Part shown: positions 10,701 to 21,935 of the stretch, piece by piece | How positions within the stretch are numbered: position 1 is the first letter of the stretch | Layout of the letters: every line of letters starts with the position of its first letter | Assembly: GCA_002914805.1 (NCBI GenBank) | Contig: JXTB01000107.1 | Coordinates: 212,178 to 276,177, forward strand | Length of the DNA stretch: 64,000 nt | Direction of reading: 5' to 3' | Source: Parasponia andersonii | Taxonomy: Eukaryota > Streptophyta > Magnoliopsida > Rosales > Cannabaceae | Program-made: the position numbers and the translations under genes | Notes under the pieces: generated by a model | Databases searched by the model: none | Seen by the model: the letters and a program-made list of their open reading frames with translations, nothing else | Told to the model about the DNA's origin: nothing

Positions 10701-13700
10701 ATGAGAAATTAGACAATATTTTATAACCCATTTATTAAAAGAAAAATCAATCCCCTTTATAATAAAAAATAAAAATCTCAATTTCCCCTCTATCTCACGT
10801 CCCTACTCATCAATAAGAACTCGACTCTAGCTGAACAATTTTTACAATAAGGGTCGAGTGCAATCAAAAAAAAAAAAAAAAAAGAAAAAAAACCACATTA
10901 ATAGCTACAGACTTAGTTTTAGTGGGAGTTGAGTTCAAAACCGAAGACAACTTGTACCCATTCGAAAACAAGAAAAAAGAATTTTAACCATATGTTTTCG
11001 ACCATAAGAAGTCAAGAATGAACGAGCTAGCCTTGTGTCGGGTGTCTCTCGTTTTTTTTTTTTTTTTTTCAGGGGATTTTAATATACAGTTACATATGTT
11101 TAAAGCATTTAAGTAGGGGTGATATTTGAATGGAGATTTTTATTTACTTCATAGCTACTCTAATTTGGGCTGTTGAATTTTAATCTAATATATAGAATAA
11201 TATTAGTAGATTTACTAAAAAATTATTATAATTAATATATATAAATATAGAAAGTTATTTAAAATGAAAAAAAGATAGCTAACCTGATGAGCTGGTCAGT
11301 TTTTTTTTAATAAGAAAATATAACTAGTGAAAAATATTTAATAATCTTAAATCACTCTTAATTATCTTATTCGTTGGAAAAAAATAAAATATATATAAAT
11401 TTTAATTTGATTCACGCATAATGTTTTTTAAACAAAATTTCTTCTAATATGTTGTTGATTTATTCACAGTGTTTTTTTAATTAAAGAAAACAACTTATTT
11501 ATAATATTAAAATTATGCTACCTTAAATTTTACCTATAGTAGAAAAGAAATTTTATAAAATATTGAAGATATAATAGTACATATAGTTTTAAATTAAAGG
11601 TAATTAAAAAAAATAAACTTTAAATTAAATTTTCAAAAAAGAAAGAAATAAAAAAAAATGAATTAGAAATTAATATATTGAATGAAATGATTTATTATTG
11701 TAGATTTATTTCCAAATTAGTCAAACTTAGCAAAAACAAAAATACCTGTTGAAAACTCAACCTTTAAGTAACCATATATAAATGATTTTTATGTACAGTT
11801 ATGCTCTCCCTAAAGGCTTATTAAGAAACTCTCCTCCCTTTTTTCTTAAAGGCACAATTTATCTTAAATCCTAATTTCTTTCTAAAGAGATGATAGATTA
11901 GATTCTGATACCAAAAGGTTGATTTTATTTTTTCACTCTATTCAATTATGTTGACCAATTTGAATTGAGCATTAACAAATATATATATATATTAGCATGG
12001 TACTTATTACTTATGATTATATTGACCATACTCAATTATGAATGAGTTTAGGATATAATAAACTATAAGCTTTTTTTCCTTTCTTTCTCGTAAAGCGAGC
12101 GGGAATATCCCTATATAAAAATTGCAGAACCTAGACAATTTATCAATTCATAGCAATAATGAAGTTCCTTTCTTTTTTATCTTTTTTTTTTTTATTTTTT
12201 TTTATTTTGAAAGGAATGTAGGCATATAAATAGCAAAAATGGCGTGAAGAATGAAAGAGAATAAAAGAATGAAGAAAAACGATGGGTAAGAACAACAAAA
12301 GTGTAATATCAAATTTGTTATTTAGCCTAAAATTTTACTATGTTTATTTAAATTATTTAATCATATAAATTAAATAGTTATATACTAACGAATTTTGTGA
12401 AGATTGTGAAGATAGTTGCAATGAAATACACACATGAAAGTCAAATTTAACCATATATATCTAATAAAAAAAATATGTATTTTCAAATTTATACATATAA
12501 TTATTATTTAATGTGTTGAGTATTTGATTAATTAAATTTAATATTAACCTCTTAATATGTTAATTTAATAAGTAATATTGATTTTCTTTTTCAAATATAT
12601 GATAATAGAATAGTTAGTATATATTTAGGTATCTAAGTTTGATTAGATATATAATATGGCATATATGACTACTACCATTATTAATATGGTATGGACTTAA
12701 TTAATTATGTTTATTATTGGGCACTAAATTTGGCCCAATAGGAAAATCCAAATTGAAGTTGTTAATATAACTTGTTTGTATTTGGACTCTAAATGCTTTA
12801 GCCCAATAATCATTTATCTTGATACAAGAAAGCTCAAATTAAAATTTCTAATAATTCTAGTCCAAATTATAGATTAAGTATTATATGTATTACATATATA
12901 TATTTGATTTAATATAGTAACTAAAAAAAAAAAAAGAAAACAGAAAAGAGGGAAAAGAAATGAATAATTGACAACCTTTGCTAAGTTGGTAATAAATTAT
13001 ATTAGGACTATCTTTATCATTTGTATACTATTACTTTGTTAATGGTGGAGTTGGCAAAACATGTTATAAATTTACATTCCACTAGCTATTAAAGCAAAAA
13101 AAATTAATTAATAATATTAGAAAACAAAATAAATTTTGAAAAGTGTAAAAATGGTATGGTTTAATACATTAATTATTTGAAATGTGCATTTATTATATTA
13201 AATAAATAGATAGTAAATGTAAAGATGATGTTGTCTACATATTATGTATCCACATGTTATTATTAAATATTGTACTTTATAACTAGAAGAGCATAGTGGA
13301 AATTAATTAATTTCATAATCAAAAGATAACAAATATAAAAGAAGAGAATAAAGTTAAGTAAGTGGTATAATTATTATTAACTTTAAAATATATATATATA
13401 TATTAAGTATATTTTATGTTCACAATAAGCTTATAAAGTATTTTTCAAGATTCAAGAAAAAGGTAATTTTTAGTACTCTTAGTTTTTTAACATTAGTATA
13501 TTTCACTACACTTAGGTTCAAATTCAATATATGATATTTGAAGTTAAAAATTTTGTTAAAGTCTGAAATTTTTATTAAAAGTCTTTCTATATGTCTATTT
13601 AATTTCTAGAAAGTTTTACATTTATATCTTATTCTTGTGATTTTATAGAACTATTTTTATGCATATTGGTTGTCACTTAAGAAAAGCTGAAAAATAAATT

Positions 13701-15116
13701 TTATCGAGTTTGTCTACGATTTTAGAGGGTAAACATTTTTAATTTGAGTTGAAAAATTTCAAAACATATTCATATATATGTTAACTCATATTCTGAAAAG
13801 TTTTGTGATGTCATAATTTTATTTCTAATCATTATTAAAAAAAATTTATATATTGCCTTTGTAACCAGTAAATCTGATATTTTTATTTATCCAAGAAAAT
13901 ATTATTAAAATATTATCCTATTGATTTTATTTAGGCTTGAAAAATTTTATTAGATACTAACATATATGTCATGAAAGAATCAAAATATTTTTAGAATTTT
14001 TGAAAATATTTATAATTAATTATGATTTTCGAAATAGCATATGATTTTATAAGTTAAGTGTTGTCATGAATTTTAAGATATAATTTTAAGAATTATATGT
14101 GCTATGTAATAGTATAATTTTGAATCCCTAATTTTTGTCTATGTGTAAAAATTTGAAAGAGATGTTCTCTTAAAATATGAAGATTTTTAGGTATATCAAA
14201 ATAATTCTATAAAATTCAAGAATGGTTTGGTACTTTAATAGTTTTTATCAAATTTTAATTTATAGATTAGAAATTAATAAAACTATGCTAAAACTTATTA
14301 AAAAAATTATAAATAATTTCTATAACTTTATTTTTATGTTATAATATTATCTGTAAAGTTTCAAAATAAATAGAATTTTGTACTAGAATCTAAAATTCTT
14401 TAAGTATACAGTACTTGGTCAAATTTTTACAGTTTTTAGTTATATATGTTATGAAACATGATTTTATAGTTGTATGATATGAGTATTTTTTTTAAGACAT
14501 ATAAATATATTTCTAGTAGCATGTATTAATATATGTAATGAATATTAAAAAAAAAAAGATAAAAAGAGGCATGTGGTTATAATACGGTCGAGTGTATCGA
14601 ATTTTACTACAAGCACAAATAAAATTTTATAAGAACCTGAGGTAAGTAAATCTCATCCTCCTATTTGTTTGTATGAAAAGTTATGTGCTATTTATGAAGT
14701 AATTGTAATTACACTAATATGTTGTTATATGTTTTGTAATAATAGTTGCATTAAGTATATAAATATGTTATGAACATGTGCATATATAATTGTACGAAAA
14801 AAAAATTATGATTTTCAATGAAATTAATTTTTTAAAAGTACTATGTATCCAAAACTATATTTTAAGAAAAACATTTTCTTTAAGTGTATGTTAAGTTCTT
14901 CAACAAAGTGTGGACAACTAACTGATTTACCTATAGTCACTATATTAATAACGAAAGTTTAAATTGCAATGTTAATCATTATAATACGATAACTATATGG
15001 GATCCAAATAACTATAAAGTTACATATGCTTATCATGATACTATTTTTATGACCCATCACTTCTAATAGATTTGATATTACACCATGTTGAACTCAAATA
15101 TGAAAAATTTATAAAA

Positions 15117-15150
<34 letters not shown>

Positions 15151-16626
15151 TAAGATGTTTCAAAAAAAGAAGATACATAGTTATGGTTCTAAAAGTGTAC
15201 TATTTATGTGACATGACATTCCTTGCATATATGAGATTTACTTAGTAGGTGCAAGCTCATTCAATTCATTTAAATTTTTCAGATGAGCAATAATTCTTAG
15301 TGGAGGTTAGTTGGTGATGGCAGAATCCCAAATGACAATAAAATATTTTAATCAATTATATTTTCTTACTTTCAAATATTTAATTATTTGACCAAAATTG
15401 AGTATGGTTTTATTTTTATGAAGTATATGAATTTAATTTCAATTTTGAGACTTAATTTCAATTATGAAGTAAATTAAATCTTTACTAAAAAGTATTTCTT
15501 TACTTTAATTACAAATAGTAATGTTTAAAAGAAAATGAAATTTTCAAAAAAGAAATTGACCGATCTTCCACTTTAACCTTATAAGACAAAACTATAAATT
15601 GATATTTTTTTAATCTAGATTTACGTAATATCACAAAAAGGATACTTGAGAAAGAGATGGAGTGAAGAGAAGATGGTAGAGATAGGATAGAAAAAGAAGA
15701 GAAAAAATTATATTTAAGGACAATTTATGAAAAATTAGGAGTATAAAAAATAGGAATTAATGTTAGATGATATTAGGATTGCAAATAAACCAAATTGAAA
15801 CTCTAAATCACTCATACAAAATTGATAGGTTAGAGTTTATTGAATATACCTGAGTCTATGACTAATTTGTAGAGGATTAGAGATAAGGAGACCAAAGACA
15901 AAAGCAAAAACAAAGAACGGTATCTTGAGAATTTGATCTTCTGCAGCCTAAATCTAATGTCACTCAGATTGAATTTTCTGTAATTGATAGTCGGTTATAA
16001 GGAATTGAACGTATATGATATTTGGCTGCAGGGATCATAACTTTAATATTTTTGTAAATATTTTTTAAATAGTATATTCGTCACACCCAACTAGATAACT
16101 AATAGGATATTCATATTAGTATCTATACTCAGTTAGACATCCTGACCCGGCCTTAGTTATATCACTTATTGGATCTTTATGAAATAATATGGCCCAATAC
16201 AATTGTTTTATATATGTGGCCCATCATAAGAAATATAATTTCCTAATAATCTCCCACTTGGACCATATATGCACTGTACATAATTGTATTAAAAACAGAA
16301 GTATGACCATAAAATCTCCATATTATTTACCGAATATTCCTGAAGTTGCAATCTCATCTATTAGACATATCAACACGAAACCAAAGCACTCGTCGTTGTA
16401 CTTATTTAGATGGCAACTAAAATCCTCAATGTTCACTGTACTAATATACCCTTAATTGATTTATTTATTGATTTCCTAATTTATCCTACAGCTATAAATA
16501 AGTACTCATTGTAAAAACACAACAAAAAAGAATTTATTGTTCTCTATTTTCTCTCTTTCTTTTCTATATATATTTTTTTAAAATAACTTTTCTATATCTT
16601 TCTAATAGTTACAGAAAACAGAATTA
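7758..16626. other. Long AT-rich intergenic region
   Basis: About 8.9 kb with no credible gene. It contains many (TA)n microsatellites (8040-8060, 8364-8384, 8952-8967, 9925-9944, 10226-10244, 15121-15146), long poly(A)/poly(T) runs and an 8-base N gap at 8807-8814. The stretches at 12640-12900 and 16060-16530 look like decayed repeat or LTR debris, including the phrase AATCTCCCACTTGGACC and a TATA-like CTATAAATAAG near 16493, but no paired ends were found. Confidence 0.6.
8807..8814. other. 8-base N gap
   Basis: Eight consecutive unknown bases in intergenic DNA; true gap size unknown. Confidence 0.95.
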
Positions 16627-16643
16627 ACTAAGAAAATTAGATT

Positions 16644-16845
16644 CGACGAAGTGGGATGACTCAAGTAGTAAAAACATTCACTACCTAAGATCTCGGTCTT
16701 AAATTCGAGTTACATCGGGATAGGCCTGAAAACCAATTATCCTAAATGAGTGGGGTGAGGGTTGGATAGTAGTAAGTATTTTTCTTTAATTTATAATAAG
16801 TAGAGGTCATTGATTAAGTCCTGTTTAAAAAAAAAAAAAAAAAAA
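16644..16845 (+). mobile_element. SINE (tRNA-derived) with 17-bp TSD
   Basis: Begins CGACGAAGTGGGATGACTCA and contains a box-A-like TGACTCAAGTAGTAA and a box-B-like TTAAATTCGAGTTACA, the split Pol III promoter of tRNA-derived SINEs. It ends in a 19-20 base poly(A). It is bounded by near-perfect direct repeats, ACTAAGAAAATTAGATT at 16627-16643 and ACTAGGAAAATTAGATT at 16846-16862 (one mismatch). A second copy of the same family is on the minus strand at 21192-21399. Noncoding; mobilised in trans by LINE enzymes. Confidence 0.85.
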
Positions 16846-16862
16846 ACTAGGAAAATTAGATT

Positions 16863-17889
16863 ATGGATCTCTTTTGGATGTCCACATATACAGAGCTAAT
16901 TTCATTCGAACTTATTGAAATTTTATTTATACATGTCTTGATTTAGCATGACTCCCGTGCAAGTACCTTTTTTATGCTGCATGGTACAAAAGTGATACAT
17001 ATAAACAGATATAGGGACTCTAATTTTCAAATTTTATGATGTTGATTAATAAAGTTAACGGTCCCAATCACAATAATGCTTGCGAATAAACATGAAAAAT
17101 AAACGATATATGATTAATTCGTGATGGCGGAATTCTTTTTTTTTTTTTTGTTGGTATTAAATATAGACCAAGAGAGATTATTCAAAGCTACAATATATCG
17201 ATATCAAGGATGAAAAATATCTAGACTATTGTCGATATTTTCACAACATTATTCATAATTTGAAGTCTCAATTTTTGACATAAATATCAGGTGAAATTCT
17301 TTCTAAAGTGTCTGTAAAATGTTAACAGTATCCACAAATATCTATAATATTTATGAGCATCTATAAATATATAGGATATTTGTGGAAATAATCACATAAT
17401 GTCGAAAATGATTGGAAAGTTTTACGAAAATAGTAATAATAATAAAAAGTAATTTGTAGCCTATTTTCTTCACCCTTTTTTTTCCTGTCAAAAATAGAGT
17501 TCTACATTATATACTTTAAACGTATTAAAGAACTAGCATCTAGTTTATAGGTTGTAGTAGGAAGAGATCAAGAAAATACATATAATATATTAATAATTAC
17601 GTCAAAAATTAGAGGGTAGTATATTAGCAAATTTTCTTTTTGGAAATGATTGGAACGTACTACAATTTTTTCAATCACCTAGAAACTCTTTTCTTTTTTC
17701 TGGTATTAAACAAACTTAGAGTTGATATCTTTTGCTTTTAATCAGTATGTGGTAATTGATATTATTTTGTATCTTCTTAGTAATAATGAGTACTAAATCA
17801 ATGTTAATGAAATTATAGTTTACAGTTAATGTATAGTACTTTTGATTTCCTAGCATAATCGTAATGTTAATCCAATATATTAAGAAAAG
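16863..17889. other. AT-rich intergenic DNA
   Basis: No gene, RNA or repeat with defined ends recognised; only AT-rich sequence with short homopolymer runs. Confidence 0.55.
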
Positions 17890-17890
17890 C

Positions 17891-18173
17891 GATTCTCATA
17901 TGCTTAAGCAAGTATGTATTATTTTTAATATTAATCTAGTTCAAATCAAGCAATATTAATTATTTCAATATTTTATAAAATTTTATCGAAAAAAATAGAA
18001 TTACTTACTTTTAAAGTATCTTTTTTTTTTTTTTTTTTCTAAATAATCTGTCAGACATTGACGTTTCCCCCATTTTTTTTTTTTTTTAAGCATTGTTCGT
18101 AAATCAAAACTTCCGACATCTTCGTCCACATTGACATTTTTGTCCTTGATCAATATATAATATAATTTTTTGA
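17891..18173 (+). repeat. Left copy of long direct repeat flanking LINE fragment
   Basis: Starts GATTCTCATATGCTTAAGCA and ends ATATAATATAATTTTTTGA. It matches 18728-18954 in the same orientation, with roughly 8-10% differences and indels in poly(T) tracts. The two copies bracket a LINE fragment with a poly(A) tail. Confidence 0.75.
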
Positions 18174-18177
18174 ATCA

Positions 18178-18720
18178 GCCGAGCAGCTTTTGTTTGAATT
18201 TCAAGAGTCTCGACGGCGAACAGAAGTTCCTGCCACAATGCCTATTATCAACCGTGAGCTATGGTGTTGTCCCCCAACCGGTAAGCTTAAGCTAAATGTC
18301 GATGCTTCAGTCAATTCGGGGTTGGGTTATATACGGCTATTATGAGAAATGATGTGCTAATCCAAATCTATTCCCATTCGGAAATGGCCTTATATACTGT
18401 GGTGTGAGGAAATTGCTATTGTTGCTTTTATTATGGAGAGTGATTGTTTGAATGCCATTACTGCAATGAATGAAGAAACTAGTCAGAATTTAGATTATGT
18501 TTTGGTTGGAGATGTCCAACTTTTGGTTAATAAGTATGGTGTAGGTCTTTGCCGCTTTGTCACTCGTGAAAGTAACTCGTACACTTGCAAAGGTATATTT
18601 TCGTGATAACTTTTTCTCATTGTCTTCGGATGTTTTTTTTTTGAGTTATATTGCCCATTTAGTGGCTGATGATTTGAAATAATAGAAGTTAATTTTCACC
18701 TTTAGAAAAAAAAAAAAAAA
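18178..18720 (+). pseudogene. 5'-truncated LINE fragment: RNase H domain with poly(A) tail
   Basis: Translating in shifting frames gives the C-terminal RNase H-like domain found at the end of plant L1-type LINE ORF2 (RVT_3 family). Recognisable pieces are PPTGKLKLNVDASVNSG, then ESDCLNAITAMNEETSQNLD, then CRFVTRESNS. The upstream piece LLFEFQESRR matches the usual linker before this domain. Several frameshifts and a stop disable it. It ends in a run of 16-17 A at about 18704-18720. Reverse transcriptase and endonuclease are absent, consistent with 5' truncation at insertion. Confidence 0.7.
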
Positions 18721-18727
18721 CAAAAGA

Positions 18728-18954
18728 GATTCTCATATGCTTAAGCAAATATGTACTATTTTTAATATTAATCTAATTCAAATTGAGCAATATTAATCAT
18801 TTTAATATTTTATAAAATTTTACCAGAAAAAATAGAATTATTTTCTATTTTTTTTTTCTAAATTATCTATTTTTTATTAGCATTATTCTTAACTCAAAAT
18901 CTCGACAACTCCATTTTTGTCCTTGATTAATCAATATATAATATAATTTTTTGA
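18728..18954 (+). repeat. Right copy of long direct repeat flanking LINE fragment
   Basis: Partner of 17891-18173. It begins directly after the LINE poly(A) and a short AC-rich joint, and ends at the same ATATAATATAATTTTTTGA. Shorter than the left copy mainly because poly(T) and adjoining sequence are missing. Confidence 0.75.
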
Positions 18955-20492
18955 CTACTATGGGCACTAAAGCCGATCATTATTGGTTAAATATTTAACC
19001 TTCATGCTCATATTAAATGTGCGATCGACGTATGTTTTAATTTGCTGAAAAGATAGTGTGAATGATCATCTATATAAATGCTCTAGGATTTTTTTCTTTC
19101 CAACACATGCATGTCATATGAGATGACAAAAATATTATTTTATACATTCCAAAATATTATTTTATTTAATAAGACATCACTTTCCAAACAACTATTAATG
19201 TATTCAACTACAAAGTAAAAATATAATAAAAGCCTAAATATATAATTCACTAAGAGTATCATTGTCATTTTTCTTTAAATTCTCAAATTTAGTTAAAATG
19301 GGAGTGATTAATTTGAGTAATAGTCAAATGGCGCATCTATTGCCACCTCTCAAATTATTCTTCGCACTCCCACCATTTTTTAAAATTAAATTTTATTACT
19401 AAAATAGCCGTAGTTGAAATGACAAAAAGTTCAAAGAGTAATTATATTAAGAAACAATTTCCCAATATATATATATAGCTTTTTTTTTTTAATGTAAACT
19501 ACCATTTGCATTCATTTTTCCATTAATTTCCACGAATCTCTCTCCTGGCCATATCAAACTATTATCAATGTCCTTTTTTCTTCATATTTAATCTCCTTGT
19601 ATACCAATATTTGACATTATAAGTTCGGTCAAACGGCTTATGGGGACACTTTTTCTCCTCTTTACTTTCTGTTTTTATGACGATACAGGTTCCTTTTCTT
19701 TCTTTCTTTTTTTCCCTCAAGAAAAGGGTATGAAAATAACGGTTAAACGTAGTAGTGTTTTTGGTAATATCACCTGAATACATCTAATGTAATTTGCTCA
19801 GTGGTAAGGTCGAATAATTGATCGCAAATCTATAAAGAAAACGAAAAACATAGCTAAAAATAAAGAAACACTATTGTCTATTGACAGTCATGCAGTACCT
19901 GGAACAAGTGGAACTATCAAGACAATTCCAATAGTTAATGTCATCAAGTGATCTGCACAAGCTCTCTTATTAAAGAGAATATCGACCTCAGTGAGAATAA
20001 ATTTACGTTTCTCTATTCCATGTATTATGATTTATGCTATTTTTTGTCATAACTACGAGATTTCAATCTATTATATGGTTATCTATTTCTACATTTCAAA
20101 AAAAAAAAAAAAATGCCAACAAAACTTTAACGTTTTCATTTCTAGAGCTAAAAGTCGTGCATCCAGTTGAAATTCTCAGGGGACCTTTCTCGATCTGGGA
20201 AACCCAATAATGACTCATCACGAGCAAAACAGAATGGATAATTTTTCGCCTTTTCGCCTCTTTTTTTCTTCCTTCATTTTCTGTTTTTTGTGTTCCTCGA
20301 CCTCTAGTTCGCTGCCATTTTAAACTTGATTACAAAACAAAATGATTTAAAGTGTTAAGAAAGAACAGCAAAGAGCACACGGCAAAAAAACGCCTTAAAA
20401 AAACCACGAACACTTGGGTAATATCCTTAATCCGTGCCTCTCTAACTTTGAGAAGGGGCTTATGTTCAGTTCCTGAAAGATGCCCTTTTTCA
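18955..20492. other. Intergenic DNA and probable 3' UTR of the Nudix gene
   Basis: No coding sequence supported. The last 100-200 bases before 20493 should hold the 3' untranslated region of the minus-strand Nudix gene. The rest is AT-rich, with a short poly(A) run near 20098-20114. Confidence 0.5.
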
Positions 20493-21881
20493 TCAATCCT
20501 GCTCCGGGGATAAATCAGATGAAATCAGATGGTTTTCTTCCTTCAAAATATCATCCTGCCATTTCAAGAAACCTTCCTCGAGGGCCTTACGCATCCATTG
20601 ATGCCGGCAACGCTCCATGGCTTCCGGGATGATTAGCCAGCTTCTTTGGCGAGTGCTTTGCTCTGGCCAAAACTGCAGCTCCTCCTTCACGAGCAAGGCA
20701 AACATGGCGGCTTTGCACAAACCTTCGGGGCAAAACTCATCTTGCAGGGTTTTGCTCTTGAAACTGTAGTAACCCAGAAAGTGCTGAAACAAACACAGCC
20801 GTAATATAATAAGGAATAAGAAATAACTACTGGCCAAATAAATCAATAAAAAAGCTATGACAAAGAAAAGTGATTCAGCAGCAATTGTGGGGGAAAGGAA
20901 TACTTTAAACAGAAGTAAAAGATACTCCCTTTTTTTTTTTTCTTTTTTCTTCTCTTGATTCTTTAAGAAGTAAAAGACACTTGTATTACAGAAATGTTTC
21001 CTCTGTCTTTTGCTGTCGTAAGGCAATGAAATCAACAATTTCTAACGTATACTCTCTGGAATCTATTTGTTTCTCCAGTGGTTAGGAATGTTGAAAAGGA
21101 CTCCCCATTCAGCAGTAGTCAGGAAATTCAAGAATTTTTCCAGGCAAATAAATACACCATCCATGGGAAATGATCCTGCAAATAACCCCATATTTTTTCT
21201 TTTTTTTTTTAAAAAATGAAACTTAACTAATGACTTCCACTTATTACAAATTAAAAGAAAATACCTAATACTACCTAATCTCCACCCCCACCTTATTAGG
21301 GATAATAGGCTTTCAAGCCTACCTTCGATGTGACTCGAATCTAGGACCAAAATCTTAAGTAGTCGGTGCTCTTACCACTTGAGTCAACCCACTTCGTCAA
21401 AAAGATACAAACAACTATAATAAAAGTTAAATCAAAGCTTACGCTTAAAACGACATCTTTTCCCAAGGGTAATGTTCTGTTAACTAATGGTGTCATCGTG
21501 CAACCTATAAAAGCTTCATGCTTAAGATTTTTTCCTTCCTACATTCCGTGTCTATTATCAAAGGCCTGAAGAAAAGATAAATAAGAGCATGAAGTAGAAA
21601 AGAACAATCTCTACCTAAAAAGTAAAGTTACTAGCAAACGAGATCAATTACAAGAACTACATACGTCTACAACAATAAAAAATGTAACAGTAAATGTCTC
21701 CTCGCCCCAGTTCAATGTACAATCTTTATATGAGAAGACCTGATATTCAAAACTAAGTAATCTTACAGGATGGTAAGTGAGTCTACGATCTATCAGGTTT
21801 TCAGATCTGCTTCCTGAATGAATGCAAACTTTTGTAGAAAGGTTTAAAGCAAATATTGTTGTAATTCTTAAGAAGGAAAAA

Positions 21882-21935
<54 letters not shown>

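Noticed and set aside
12640..16530. Possible solo LTRs or Copia remnants
   Set aside because: Some phrases and a TATA-like box look LTR-like, but no matching ends, target duplication, PBS or coding remnant could be found.
20784..21350. Minus-strand open frames continuing upstream of Nudix exon 4 and over the SINE
   Set aside because: They read through intron 3. The acceptor TTTGTTTCAG at 20784 and the exact join of exon 3 to exon 4 in the family consensus show these are intronic.
21360..21399. Possible tRNA gene on the minus strand (box A and box B present)
   Set aside because: The sequence cannot fold as a full cloverleaf and continues into a SINE body with an A-rich tail, shared with the copy at 16644.
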